Source: Frondihabitans sucicola (GTDB lineage: Bacteria; Actinomycetota; Actinomycetes; Actinomycetales; Microbacteriaceae). From it: DNA of 64,000 nt. The stretch spans positions 310,001-374,000 of the forward strand of contig NZ_AP027733.1 in NCBI RefSeq assembly GCF_030296615.1, read 5' to 3'. The position numbers and the translations under genes were made by a program. Positions 53,131 through 61,517 of the stretch are shown here, piece by piece (position 1 is the stretch's first letter; every line of letters starts with the position of its first letter). The notes under the pieces were generated by a model. It was not told the DNA's origin. It searched no databases and saw nothing but the letters and a program-made list of their open reading frames with translations.

Positions 53131-53204
53131 TTGACGAATACGTACAGTCGTGTACTGTAGATTCTGCGGGTCGAGGGACGGCCCACGAGAGGACCACCAG
53201 CACC
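53131..53204 (+). promoter_or_regulatory. Type A promoter and AGGGA hairpin leader
   Basis: TTGACG (53131-53136) and TACTGT (53153-53158), 16-base spacer. Stem GGGUCG/CGGCCC (53168-53173 with 53179-53184, one U-G), loop AGGGA, then GAGAGGA. Confidence 0.87.
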
Positions 53205-54080
53205 ATGAAGCGCATCCTTGCCCTGACCGCCATCGGCGCGACGGCACTCATCACGATCAGCCTCGCACTGCCGCACCTGACGGGTGCCGACCTTCCGGTG
53301 GCGCAGTCCGCTGGTATCGCCACCAGCGCCCCCTCGACCGCTGCCACCACGGCCCCTGCCGCCGTCGCCTCCGATTCGCTGTCATCCTCCGCGAAGAAGC
53401 TCCTGGAGGAGGCCAAGAAGAAGGCTGCCGAACTGGCCGCCAAGGCCAAGGCCGCCCAGGCCGCTGCCGCCGCGAAGAAGGCCGCCGACGCCAAGGCCGC
53501 CGCGGGCAAGGCTCCCACCGGCGGTGCCGCCTGGAACAACGTCACCTTCACTGGCGCCAAGGCCAAGACCTCCCTTGCCACGCTCAAGGTGGCCCCCGCT
53601 GGCACGATGGCGGGCTACTCGCGTGACAACTTCAAGACGTGGGACAAGAGCACGCTCGGCGCTGGATGCGACACCCGCGACGCCGTCCTCTACCGTGACG
53701 CAACCGCCCCCAAGATCGGCGCGAACTGCCACATCACGGGCACCTGGGCGGACCCGTACACGGGCACCACCCTCCGCGACCAGTCGGACCTGGACATCGA
53801 CCACATGGTGCCCCTGGCGGCCGCCTGGCGGTCCGGTGCCGCCACCTGGACTGCCAGCCAGCGCGAGACCTACGCGAACAGCCCCCTGGTCACGCTCGCC
53901 GTCGACAACTCCGCGAACCGCCAGAAGGGCGACAAGACCCCGGATCAGTGGAAGCCCGCCAACACGGGCGACTACTGCGCCTACGCGGTCCGCTGGACCG
54001 AGATCAAGACGACCTGGAAGCTCAGCGTGACCACGAGCGAGAAGACGGCCCTGACCTCGATGCTCGGCACCTGCAAGTAG
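53205..54080 (+). CDS. Secreted HNH nuclease (DUF1524-like)
   Basis: 291 residues. Sec signal peptide (MKRILALTAIGATALITIS region), then an Ala/Lys-rich coiled linker (about 60-105) and a nuclease domain: GCDTRDAVLYRD (Cys), LDIDHMVPLAAAWRSG (catalytic Asp-His) and VTLAVDNSANRQKGDKTPDQW (Asn and Lys of the HNH motif). Such exported nucleases in actinobacteria digest DNA outside the cell, and on mobile elements they may act against competing DNA or in nutrient supply. It sits in the type A regulon. Confidence 0.82.
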   Translation: MKRILALTAIGATALITISLALPHLTGADLPVAQSAGIATSAPSTAATTAPAAVASDSLSSSAKKLLEEAKKKAAELAAKAKAAQAAAAAKKAADAKAAAGKAPTGGAAWNNVTFTGAKAKTSLATLKVAPAGTMAGYSRDNFKTWDKSTLGAGCDTRDAVLYRDATAPKIGANCHITGTWADPYTGTTLRDQSDLDIDHMVPLAAAWRSGAATWTASQRETYANSPLVTLAVDNSANRQKGDKTPDQWKPANTGDYCAYAVRWTEIKTTWKLSVTTSEKTALTSMLGTCK

Positions 54081-54092
54081 TTCAGCCCCACC

Positions 54093-54128
54093 GACAAGGC
54101 CCCCTCCGGGAACGGAGGGGGCCTTGTC
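54093..54128 (+). terminator. Intrinsic terminator
   Basis: GACAAGGCCCCCTCCG pairs with CGGAGGGGGCCTTGTC around a short loop, directly after the stop at 54080. Confidence 0.82.
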
Positions 54129-54170
54129 GCGTCGACGGGCCGCGATGACGACCCGACTGAGGGGATGCGC

Positions 54171-55379
54171 CTAGTAGCCGCTGAGCGCCGGGGCCCCGAT
54201 GAGGTTCGCCTTGCCGTTGACGACGGCGACGAGCTGGTAGTACTTCGCGTTGGCGACGGCAGGTGCCAGGTAGTACTCCGAGATCGTCTTGCCTGCGGTG
54301 TCGACCACGTGGCCACCGTTCCCGAGCTGAGCGTCCTGCGGGGTCTTGCCCCAGTAGAGGCCCCAGGTGACGGTGTTCCCCGAGCCCGCCCAGTCGCTCA
54401 TGAGCGACGTCAGCGTGACCTGGAGGTAGGTCCGGTTCGGCGTGATCGCGGCCGCCTTGACGGTCGGTGCCGTGGGGCGGGTGGCGGTGACCGTCGTGGT
54501 GACGGTCTGTCCATCCGAGGCGGCGAGCGAGATCGTGACGCTCTCCGATCCGCCGATGGCGACGTTCTGGGCGGCGAGCGTCGCCGGGAACGCCGAGACG
54601 GTCGTCGTTGCGCCATCGGCCTTCACGGTGGCGCTCGTGGCACCCCATGTCGCGAGCGTCTGACCCGTGAGCTGGATGATGAGCTTGGCGTCGCCGCCGT
54701 TGACGTAGGCCGAGGCCTTGATGGGCGTCCACACCGTCGGCGGGGTCGAGGCGGAGGGCTTCGGAGTAGCCGTGGGCGCCGGATCGAGCGTCGCGGTGGG
54801 ACTCGGTGTCGGCGTCGCGCTGGACGAAGCGCTCGGGGTCGACGTGGGCGTCGGTGTGGCGGTGGGCGTGGGGTTCGTCGGCGTGACAGTGCCTGACGGC
54901 CTGATGATGTTCAAGCCCGCGTAGTAGCCGCGACTGGCGTCGGGGGCCGAGGCATAGGCCACGGAGTAGTCGATGGCGGTGTTCGTCCCGACGATGTCGT
55001 ACTCGCCGGAGCCTGCGTCGATGACGGTGAAGCTGGTCGCCTTGTCGGAGGCCTTGGTCCCGGCGACCGCCGAGGTGACGGCCGTGATGATGGCGGAAGC
55101 TGCCACCGTGCGGATGTGGGCCGAGACGAGGTGGACGCCGTCGTCGGCTTTGTGTCCCTTGGCGACGACGCCGATGGTGGCGGCCTCGGCGGCGAGTGCG
55201 GCGTTGTGCACGTCGTCTCGGAGGACGGAGAGCTTGGCCTTGTCGCGGTAGAGCCCGAATTGGGGGATCGCGGCGAGGATCAGCAAGGCCGCGATGACGA
55301 TGTAGGCGAGCAGCTCGATGAAGCTGAAGCCTCGGTCGACAGCCTTATGGCGAAGCGCGTTCCATGTCGGGATGGTCAC
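54171..55379 (-). CDS. Type IV-like prepilin with Thr/Pro linker
   Basis: 402 residues. Leader ending in Gly before FSFIELLAYIVIAALLILA and IPQFGLYRDKA; a first globular domain (to about 150), then a linker of repeated Thr-Pro units (about 160-215), then a second domain made of strands (WTPIKASAYVNGGDAKLI onward). The linker suggests an extended adhesin-like tip or a pilus-displayed domain. Last of three tandem paralogs. Confidence 0.82.
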   Translation of the reverse strand: MTIPTWNALRHKAVDRGFSFIELLAYIVIAALLILAAIPQFGLYRDKAKLSVLRDDVHNAALAAEAATIGVVAKGHKADDGVHLVSAHIRTVAASAIITAVTSAVAGTKASDKATSFTVIDAGSGEYDIVGTNTAIDYSVAYASAPDASRGYYAGLNIIRPSGTVTPTNPTPTATPTPTSTPSASSSATPTPSPTATLDPAPTATPKPSASTPPTVWTPIKASAYVNGGDAKLIIQLTGQTLATWGATSATVKADGATTTVSAFPATLAAQNVAIGGSESVTISLAASDGQTVTTTVTATRPTAPTVKAAAITPNRTYLQVTLTSLMSDWAGSGNTVTWGLYWGKTPQDAQLGNGGHVVDTAGKTISEYYLAPAVANAKYYQLVAVVNGKANLIGAPALSGY

Positions 55380-55382
55380 GGG

Positions 55383-56546
55383 TCAGCCCTTGTAGCCGGT
55401 CGTGTAGGGCGTCTCGACGGGAGTGTTGGTCGGGTACTGCGACATGTAGAGCTGGGCGTACTTGCAGTTCGAGTTCATCCCGATCCGCCCGGAGATGCTC
55501 GCCCCATCGAACTGCGACTGCGCTCCCGAGATGGCGGCGGTCGTGTTGGGCGCGCTCGTGCCGCAAGCGATGCCCCAGCGGGTGGTGGTCAGCCCGCTCC
55601 AGCTCTTGGGCGTGGCGGTCAGATTCACGGTCATCACGGTCCCGCTGATGCTGAAGCTCGCGATCGTGGGCATCGCGGTACGCGTGGCCGTGATGGTCTG
55701 GGTGATGACCTGCCCGTCCGAGGCGGTGACGCTGAGGGTGACGGGGATCGAGGCGCCTGACGCGACATTGGTCGCCGCGACCGTGTACGGGAACGTCTTA
55801 ACGTCCACGCTGGCACCGTTGGCGGTCACCTTGATGGTGCTCGCACCCCACGTGCTGGGCGCGCCGCTGTTGAGCGAGACGGTGAGCTGGCCGCCCTGCC
55901 CGGTGATGAGAGCGGACGCGTCGATCGGGGTCCAGGTCTTCTTGGGCGGGTCGGGCGTCTGCGTCGGAGTCGGGGTCGCCGTCGGGGTCGGCGTGGCGGT
56001 GACCGTCGGGGTCGCGCTGGGCGCGGGGCTCGTCACGGTCGGCGTGGGCGTCGGCGTCGGAGTGGTGGGGGTCGTCGTGCCGTCGGGGCGGACGATGTTC
56101 AGGCCCGCGTAGTAGCCGCGCGTCGCGTCGGGGGCGGAGGCGTAGGCCACCTGGTAGTTGATCGCCGTGCTGGTGCCCAGGATGTCGTAGTTGCCGCCGC
56201 CCGCGTCGATGACCTGCATCGTGGTGTCCTTGTCGGAGACCTTCGAAGCCTTCACCGCGTCGGTGACCGCCTTGATCAGGGTGGACGTGTCGACGAGGTG
56301 GACGCTCTTGGCGACGAGCTGGACCGAGTGCCCGTCCGAGTGCTTGGAGACGATGCCGATGGTCGCAGCCTCCGCGGCGAGAGCGGCGTTGTGGGTGTCG
56401 TCTCGCAGGACCGAGAGGCGTGCCTTCTCGCGGTACTGGCTGAACTGCGGGACGGCGGCCAGGATCAGGAGCGCCGCGATGGCGATGTAGGCGAGCAGCT
56501 CGATGAAACTGAAGCCGCGGTCGGCGAGAGTCTTGCGGATGCGCAT
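55383..56546 (-). CDS. Type IV-like prepilin with Thr/Pro linker
   Basis: 387 residues. Leader MRIRKTLADRG then FSFIELLAYIAIAALLILA, VPQFSQYREKARL. Same layout as the two flanking paralogs: globular domain, Thr-Pro-rich linker at about 155-200, second beta-rich domain with two Cys near the end (WGIACGTS and NSNCKYAQ). Stops four bases before the next start; the three form one operon. Confidence 0.82.
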   Translation of the reverse strand: MRIRKTLADRGFSFIELLAYIAIAALLILAAVPQFSQYREKARLSVLRDDTHNAALAAEAATIGIVSKHSDGHSVQLVAKSVHLVDTSTLIKAVTDAVKASKVSDKDTTMQVIDAGGGNYDILGTSTAINYQVAYASAPDATRGYYAGLNIVRPDGTTTPTTPTPTPTPTVTSPAPSATPTVTATPTPTATPTPTQTPDPPKKTWTPIDASALITGQGGQLTVSLNSGAPSTWGASTIKVTANGASVDVKTFPYTVAATNVASGASIPVTLSVTASDGQVITQTITATRTAMPTIASFSISGTVMTVNLTATPKSWSGLTTTRWGIACGTSAPNTTAAISGAQSQFDGASISGRIGMNSNCKYAQLYMSQYPTNTPVETPYTTGYKG

Positions 56547-56557
56547 GTCGATTTCTC

Positions 56558-57721
56558 CTAGGCGCCGGTGGCGATCGGTTGGCCTACGAGGTAGACCTTT
56601 TTCCCGTCCTGGATGACGAGCTGGATGTACTTGCCGTTGGGCGACGGCGGCATGGTGATGGCGCTCGATAGGGCGGTCGCCTTGGCGCTGATGCTGGCGT
56701 AGCCGGTCCCCGCCTGGGCGATAGCTGCCGTGCTGCCCTGGTAGATGCCCCACTTCATGGTGCTGGTTCCCCAGTCGGAGACGAGCGAGGTCAGGGTGAC
56801 GGTGATGATCGACTTCGTGCTGTTCAGCGTTGCCGACTGGACCGCGGGGTAGTTCTGCCGCTCGGCCGTGACGGTCGTAGTGAGTTTTTGCCCATCCGAG
56901 GCCGTCAGGGCGATCGTCACGGGCTCCGAACCTCCGACTGCGACACCCTGCACGGGAAGTGTGGCGGGGAACGCGGTGACGGTCGTCGTCGTGCCGTCCG
57001 CGGTCACGGTGGCGCTCGTGGCGCCCCAGGTGGAGAGCGTCTGGCCCGTGAGCTGGACCGTCAGCTTGGCGTCGCCGCCGCCGATGGCTGCGGCCGCCTG
57101 GATCGGGGTCCAGACCTTCTGCGTGGGCGTGGGGGTCGGCGTGGGCGTGTTCGTGGGCGACGGGGTGCCGGTGGGAGTCGGCGTCACCGTCGGGGCGGGG
57201 GTCGACGTGGCAGTCGGGGTCGGCGTGGGGGTGACGGGCGTCACGTCTCCGGTGGGACGGATGATGTTGAGGCCCGAGGCGTAGCCGCGCGAGGCGTCGG
57301 GCGCGGATGCGTAGGCCACCTGGTACTTGATCGCGGTGTTCGTGCCGAGGATGTCGTAGTCCCCGCCCCCAGTGTCGATGACCTGCATCGAGGTGTCCTT
57401 GTCGGACAGCTTCGTGGAGGCGACAGCCTTCGTGACCGCGTCGATGATCGCCGAGGTCGACACGGTGCGGATGGTCGCGGCGACGAGCTGCGGGCCGGTG
57501 CCGTGCGTGTGCTTGGAGACGACGCCGATCGTCGCCGCCTCGGCTGCAAGGGCGGCGTTGTGGGTGTCGTCGCGGAGCACGGACAGGCGCGCCTTTTCGC
57601 GGTACTGCCCGAACTGCGGGACGGCGGCGAGGATGAGGAGGGCTGCGATCGCGATGTAGGCGAGGAGTTCGATGAAGCTGAAGCCGAGATCGGCGAGCTT
57701 CAAGCGGCGGCGGGTGCGCAT
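56558..57721 (-). CDS. Type IV-like prepilin with Thr/Pro linker
   Basis: 387 residues, first of the three tandem paralogs. Leader MRTRRRLKLADLG then FSFIELLAYIAIAALLILA, VPQFGQYREKARL. Thr-Pro linker near 155-190, then a beta-rich second domain (WTPIQAAAAIGGGDAKLTVQL). The first domains of all three share DDxHNAALAAEAATIG and YASAPDASRGY-type segments, showing recent triplication; second domains differ more at their ends. Confidence 0.82.
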   Translation of the reverse strand: MRTRRRLKLADLGFSFIELLAYIAIAALLILAAVPQFGQYREKARLSVLRDDTHNAALAAEAATIGVVSKHTHGTGPQLVAATIRTVSTSAIIDAVTKAVASTKLSDKDTSMQVIDTGGGDYDILGTNTAIKYQVAYASAPDASRGYASGLNIIRPTGDVTPVTPTPTPTATSTPAPTVTPTPTGTPSPTNTPTPTPTPTQKVWTPIQAAAAIGGGDAKLTVQLTGQTLSTWGATSATVTADGTTTTVTAFPATLPVQGVAVGGSEPVTIALTASDGQKLTTTVTAERQNYPAVQSATLNSTKSIITVTLTSLVSDWGTSTMKWGIYQGSTAAIAQAGTGYASISAKATALSSAITMPPSPNGKYIQLVIQDGKKVYLVGQPIATGA

Positions 57722-57847
57722 GGGGGCCTTTGCGGTTGTGGTGGGGTGCTCTCACTCAATCGGCCGCTACGGAGGCGCCACACGCCCCCTCTTCGCGGGT
57801 AGAAGAGCCGGTTTTTACGAATTCTGCGGCCAATTCGCTGCCGTCGG

Positions 57848-57919
57848 TTGACACTCGTGCATATGCGTGTACTGTAGCAATCAAACCCCGAGGGACGGGG
57901 CGAGAGAGGACCGGTCATC
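57848..57919 (+). promoter_or_regulatory. Type A promoter and AGGGA hairpin leader
   Basis: TTGACA (57848-57853) and TACTGT (57870-57875), 16-base spacer. Stem CCCCG/CGGGG (57886-57890 with 57896-57900), loop AGGGA. Confidence 0.86.
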
Positions 57920-58189
57920 ATGGCCAGCAAGACCACCAAGGGCGGGCTCGTGCTCACCCCCGCACGTGCCGCCGCGATCGTGCTCGACATGCCCCGCGAC
58001 TACAAGCGCGAGGCGCTCAAGTCCGGCTACCAGGAGCGCGTCACCTTCAAGGGCACCGGGCGCGACTACTCCGACCGCGACTACACCGCCGCTGGCGAGT
58101 GGCTCATCGAGCAGGTCTCCAAGCTCCGCCTCCCGGTGCCCGCCTGGCAGCTCGACGCGGAGCGCCGTCAGGGCGTCAAGGCCGCCTGA
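57920..58189 (+). CDS. Unknown 89-residue basic protein
   Basis: Lys/Arg-rich, helical, with LTPARAAAIVLDMPRDYKRE and ERVTFKGTGRDYSDRDY. Could bind nucleic acid. No recognised family. Between a type A leader and a terminator. Confidence 0.78.
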   Translation: MASKTTKGGLVLTPARAAAIVLDMPRDYKREALKSGYQERVTFKGTGRDYSDRDYTAAGEWLIEQVSKLRLPVPAWQLDAERRQGVKAA

Positions 58190-58194
58190 GGCTG

Positions 58195-58237
58195 ACGCCA
58201 GGGGCCGCGAGACCTTCGGGTCCGCAGCCCCTGGCGT
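58195..58237 (+). terminator. Intrinsic terminator overlapping the next promoter
   Basis: ACGCCAGGGGC pairs with GCCCCTGGCGT; its right arm touches the -35 box of the following type A promoter. Confidence 0.75.
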
Positions 58238-58310
58238 TGACGCTACAGCCGTAAGCATGTACTGTAAGACGAGAGGGACCGAGGGACGGCTGCTGAGAGG
58301 ACCGAGCACC
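58237..58310 (+). promoter_or_regulatory. Type A promoter and AGGGA leader with a weak stem
   Basis: TTGACG (58237-58242) and TACTGT (58260-58265), 17-base spacer. The loop AGGGA (58282-58286) is flanked by only three strong pairs (CCG/CGG), the weakest stem in the set. Confidence 0.75.
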
Positions 58311-58574
58311 ATGAGCGCCACCGACATCGTCGGCTACACCTACAAGGCCGAGAACTTCACCCCCGAGAGGCTCGTCGAAGAGCTGATCGTCCGCGGCGAG
58401 CTTGCCCCCGCAGCCCGAGGCATGACCGTCGAGGAGGCCCTCGACCAGCTCGCCGCCGTCGACGGGATCGACCGCGAGGACGAGTTCAGCTTCGACAGCG
58501 ACGACTTCCCCAAGGTGATCTTCGAGTCCCAGGTCACCGAAGATGACTACGCGTGGCTCGGATGGGACGACTGA
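58311..58574 (+). CDS. Unknown 87-residue acidic protein
   Basis: Acidic throughout, helical then Asp/Glu-rich (EFSFDSDDFPKVIFES). Possibly a DNA mimic, inhibitor or adaptor; no family recognised. The next gene starts three bases after its stop. Confidence 0.76.
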   Translation: MSATDIVGYTYKAENFTPERLVEELIVRGELAPAARGMTVEEALDQLAAVDGIDREDEFSFDSDDFPKVIFESQVTEDDYAWLGWDD

Positions 58575-58576
58575 CC

Positions 58577-58843
58577 ATGGACACTGGAAGCATGGACGAG
58601 ACCACGCCGCCCGCCGACGGCCTCAAGACCTTCACCGCGGACCCCAGCGCCGAGAAGCACCACATCGACGCGCCCTGCCCCATGTGCGGCCACCAGGGCA
58701 TGACCGTCGCGCCGCGTCTCACCGCCAAGCCCCTCGGCAGCTACTCCCTCGCGGGCGTCCAGATGAAGTTCTCCGCCACGTCCGAGATGTGGATCACCTG
58801 CGACGCAGGCTGCGGCTTCGAGGAGAAGGGCAAGCGCGGCTGA
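58577..58843 (+). CDS. Zinc-ribbon-like protein of unknown function
   Basis: 88 residues (83 if the ATG at 58592 is used; it has GGAAG upstream). CPMCG and, about 40 residues on, CDAGCG form a zinc ribbon. C-terminus basic. Pairs with the acidic protein upstream. Confidence 0.7.
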   Translation: MDTGSMDETTPPADGLKTFTADPSAEKHHIDAPCPMCGHQGMTVAPRLTAKPLGSYSLAGVQMKFSATSEMWITCDAGCGFEEKGKRG

Positions 58844-58863
58844 CCGCCGCGCCCTGACACAGG

Positions 58864-58879
58864 GGGTCGGGGATGGGAG
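58864..58879 (+). repeat. Intergenic GGGTCGGGGATGGGAG element, copy 11
   Basis: Exact copy on the plus strand, 21 bases after the stop at 58843. Confidence 0.8.
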
Positions 58880-58912
58880 CGCGGGGTTCCGACCGCATCG
58901 CGGGTAGATTAA

Positions 58913-58935
58913 TCGCAACCTGCTACCCTAAGAAC
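58913..58935 (+). promoter_or_regulatory. Leaderless promoter with TAGCA-N3 operator
   Basis: TCGCAACCTGCTA (58913-58925) overlaps TACCCT (58924-58929), which lies exactly six bases before the ATG at 58936. No ribosome binding site is needed in a leaderless mRNA. Confidence 0.78.
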
Positions 58936-59244
58936 ATGACTCTTGAGACGGCGCGCTCCACGACCTGGCAGTTCTGGGACGCCTCTGCATCCACGCTCTT
59001 CGCAAGTGCGCCGGGCTGGGTCACCGCGAAGGACGAGGCCGATGCCCGCGAACGCGCCGGACGCATGGGCCACGCCTTCATCCGCGAGGTGGCATCCATC
59101 ACGGTGACCACGACCAACTACCCCGCTGACCAGTCACTCGGCGAGGTCCACTGCAATCCGGCGACCTTCGATCACATTGGCCCCTGGGGTGAGGTCGGCG
59201 ACAACGACAAGTGCGAGGCCTGCGGCTTCGTGATCGACAAATGA
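58936..59244 (+). CDS. Unknown 102-residue protein with a CxxC pair
   Basis: Alpha/beta N-terminal part with DARERAGRMGHAFI, then a C-terminal CHCN-like region: EVHCNPATFDHIGPWG and CEACGFVIDK. Three Cys and one His could bind zinc. Leaderless start. Overlaps the next gene by four bases (ATGA). Confidence 0.75.
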   Translation: MTLETARSTTWQFWDASASTLFASAPGWVTAKDEADARERAGRMGHAFIREVASITVTTTNYPADQSLGEVHCNPATFDHIGPWGEVGDNDKCEACGFVIDK

Positions 59245-59708
59245 GCGGCGCGCAGGACGAGCGCCTCGCAGTCGTCCGGGAGGCCAGACGGCGCCTGGAG
59301 CTACTCGTGCGCCTCGGCACTCGTGGCTCCTGGAGGTTTACGGACGTGGCCCTCCGAAAGGATCGCGAGACGTTCAGCACGGCGAATGTCACCGTCGACA
59401 TGTGGGACGTGGCCACCTGCTACGGCGGGGCCCCTGTGCCTGGCGCCCCCATCGAGCAGCGGGCGATCGCCGACGCGGCCCTCATCGCCTCCCTGCGCTC
59501 CACTGTCGAGGCTCAGCTCCGAATCCTCGACGCCGCGCTGAACCCACCGCACGGCGAGGCTCCCGCCGTCTCTGCGGCCTACCTGCTCTGCGCCGAGTCT
59601 CTCGCGCTCGGCATCCTGCGACATGGCGACCCCGCCGAGGCAGGGCTGGCTGAGGGTGCCGGTTACCGTGTCCCCGTCGCCGCGACCGACGCCCCTCTCG
59701 GCGAGTAA
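59241..59708 (+). CDS. Unknown 155-residue protein
   Basis: Helical with a strand-rich first half (VTVDMWDVATCYGGAPVPG); the C-terminal half has AAYLLCAESLALGILRHG. Coupled to the upstream gene. No recognised family. A GTAAC palindrome lies at its stop codon. Confidence 0.7.
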   Translation: MSGAQDERLAVVREARRRLELLVRLGTRGSWRFTDVALRKDRETFSTANVTVDMWDVATCYGGAPVPGAPIEQRAIADAALIASLRSTVEAQLRILDAALNPPHGEAPAVSAAYLLCAESLALGILRHGDPAEAGLAEGAGYRVPVAATDAPLGE

Positions 59709-59718
59709 CGCGCGTTAC
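59705..59718. promoter_or_regulatory. GTAAC-N4-GTTAC palindrome
   Basis: GTAAC-GCGC-GTTAC, a fully symmetric 14-mer, at the stop of 59241-59708 and 14 bases upstream of the type A -35 at 59732. Confidence 0.65.
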
Positions 59719-59731
59719 GGTACTCCCTCGT

Positions 59732-59803
59732 GTGACGAATGTCAGTGGCTCCACGTACTGTAGGAACGTGCCTGAGGGGCAGGCTACGAGAGGACAGAAC
59801 ATC
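59732..59803 (+). promoter_or_regulatory. Type A promoter and hairpin leader with AGGGG loop
   Basis: GTGACG (59732-59737), AATGTCAGTGGC spacer, TACTGT (59756-59761). Stem GCCUG/CAGGC (59770-59774 with 59780-59784). The only copy whose loop is AGGGG instead of AGGGA. Confidence 0.82.
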
Positions 59804-60493
59804 ATGAGCCACAACGAAACCGAGACGGGCACGATCCTTCTCCTCGCACCTGCTGTCGCGCAGATCAGCCGGGCGCTCGTCGCCGCCGCGAATGCGATCC
59901 ACGACGGCGCCTACGAGGAAGCCCGCGCCATGCACCGCGGCATCAAGACGACGTCGCTGAAGGCCTACGCCGCCGCAGTGTATGAGCTTCAGCGGGCCGC
60001 CGCCGCCGAGCTGGAGGCCGCCGAGCGATCCTGGTCGAAGGCCCCGTTGTCGCCCCGCCACCTGCACCGGGCCGTCGCGATCAGCGTGCTCTTCCAGATC
60101 GCCCACCAGGGCAAGCTCCACGCGCCCACCCACGCCGACATCGAACGCATCGCCCCCAAGGCGACCAACCGTACCGACAGGTTCGAGGTCCTCGGCCGGT
60201 ACGCCTCCCCCGACGCCTACATCACGCTCCGGGGTCGCGAACTGGGGTGGGAGAGCGAGGGCAATCACGCCGTCGACCAGGCGCACGAAGCGATCCTCGG
60301 CCGGGTCCTCTTCGAGACCCTGAAGGCCGTCAAGTGGACCCGCACCTCGGGCGGGGCGCTCTGGTACAACTCCGAGCACAACGAGGGCCCCAGCGGCAAC
60401 GACTGGGGCGGCGGGGACAGCATCAGCGAGCACTTCGGCCCCCTCGGCAAGTCCGAGTACAAGCGGGTCCACGGCTGGTACCCCGGCGAGTAG
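59804..60493 (+). CDS. Unknown 229-residue protein, family member 1 of 3
   Basis: Member of a family of three genes (59804, 60727, 62154). Shared features: helical N-terminus with AYEEARAMHRGIKTTSLKAY, a central beta part, and a C-terminus ALWYNSEHNEGPSGNDWGGG followed by HFGPLG. All three have the same leader type, so the family expanded together with its control region. Function unknown. Confidence 0.8.
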   Translation: MSHNETETGTILLLAPAVAQISRALVAAANAIHDGAYEEARAMHRGIKTTSLKAYAAAVYELQRAAAAELEAAERSWSKAPLSPRHLHRAVAISVLFQIAHQGKLHAPTHADIERIAPKATNRTDRFEVLGRYASPDAYITLRGRELGWESEGNHAVDQAHEAILGRVLFETLKAVKWTRTSGGALWYNSEHNEGPSGNDWGGGDSISEHFGPLGKSEYKRVHGWYPGE

Positions 60494-60506
60494 TGAGCAC
60501 CGGGCA

Positions 60507-60537
60507 GGCCGCCTCATCTCTCTCGGGATGGGGCGGC
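60507..60537 (+). terminator. Intrinsic terminator
   Basis: GCCGCCTCATC pairs with GATGGGGCGGC, followed by TTTGTCG, 15 bases after the stop at 60493. Confidence 0.68.
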
Positions 60538-60557
60538 TTTGTCGTGGGCCGAAGCGG

Positions 60558-60573
60558 GGGTCGGGGATGGGAG
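60558..60573 (+). repeat. Intergenic GGGTCGGGGATGGGAG element, copy 12
   Basis: Exact copy on the plus strand, 20 bases past the terminator of the upstream gene. Confidence 0.8.
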
Positions 60574-60632
60574 GACTCGACGAGATGCGCCAGGAACGGC
60601 AGCATGGCCCTACGAGCACGAGGCCCGCGAAT

Positions 60633-60726
60633 GTGACGAATGTCAGTGGCTCTGCGTACTGTAGGAATGTGCCTGAGGGACAGGCGCGCAAGCCCCGGAA
60701 TCCCAGGGCACAGAGAGGACATCACC
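60633..60726 (+). promoter_or_regulatory. Type A promoter and AGGGA hairpin leader with a 25-30 base insertion
   Basis: GTGACG (60633-60638), AATGTCAGTGGC spacer, TACTGT (60657-60662). Stem GCCUG/CAGGC (60671-60675 with 60681-60685), loop AGGGA. Extra sequence between hairpin and GAGAGGA contains AGGGCACA, which can pair with UGUGCC(U) at the hairpin's base in an alternative fold. Confidence 0.82.
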
Positions 60727-61403
60727 ATGAGCCACGACGAGCGCATGCACGGCACGATCACCCTTCCCGCCCGCGAGGTCGCGGCGTTCTGTAGGGCCCT
60801 CACTGAGACTCTGAACGAGACGCACCAGGCCGTCTACGACGAGGCTCGCGCCCTCCACAAGCGCATCGGCACCACGAACCCCACGAAGTACGCCGAGGGG
60901 CTCCGACAGCTCAAGCTGGCCCACCACGACCACGCTCGTGCAGTGCGCGCCCCGCGCAACGCCACGGCCGAGGCACGCACCGCCCTCGCCTTCGAGGTGC
61001 TCGACAACATCGCCGGGAGCGGGAAGATCGCCTCCCCACGCACGACGCCGTCGAGGCGATCGCCCCGCGCGGCAACATCCGCACCGGCACCTGGGCCTTC
61101 ATCCGGGCGTACGGCGGCGACTACGGCTCCGTCAGCATCCGCGGCCGCGTCGTCACCGTCCACGCCGAGGGCAACCACGGCGTCGACCACGCCAACGAGT
61201 CCATCATCGGCATGGCCTTCTACGCCGCCCTCAACGCGATCACCTGGGGCCGCAATTCCGGTGGTGTCATCTGGTACAACTCCGAGTACAACGAAGGGCA
61301 GACCGGGGCGTCCTTCGGTGGCGGGGATCGCATCTCCAACCACTACGGCCCGCTCGGCGAGGCCGCGCACGACGCTCACCTCGGCTACCTCATCGCGCGG
61401 TAG
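60727..61403 (+). CDS. Unknown protein of about 225 residues, family member 2 of 3 (one-base frameshift)
   Basis: N-terminus matches 59804-60493 (ALTETLNETHQAVYDEARAL, ALHKRIGTTNPTKY). The frame breaks near 61038 at TCCCC; the continuation gives THDAVEAIAPRGNIRTGTW, GNHGVDHANESIIG and VIWYNSEYNEGQTGASFGGG, ending with HYGPLGEA. The family's WYNSE-x-NEG-x-x-G-x-x-x-GGGD motif is intact after the shift. Confidence 0.72.
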
Positions 61404-61413
61404 TTGACCGAAG

Positions 61414-61445
61414 ACCGCCCTCGGCCGTCCATGGCTGAGGGCGGT
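61414..61445 (+). terminator. Intrinsic terminator
   Basis: ACCGCCCTCGGCC pairs with GGCTGAGGGCGGT (one bulge), just after the stop at 61403. Confidence 0.7.
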
Positions 61446-61462
61446 TGGTCGTACGGGCGTGA

Positions 61463-61478
61463 GGGTCAGGGATGGGAG
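61463..61478 (+). repeat. Intergenic element (GGGTCAGGGATGGGAG), copy 13
   Basis: One mismatch. Plus strand, 17 bases after the terminator of the upstream gene. Confidence 0.75.
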
Positions 61479-61517
61479 AACCCGACGAACACGTCTCCGC
61501 CCCAGCCCCGCTCGTTG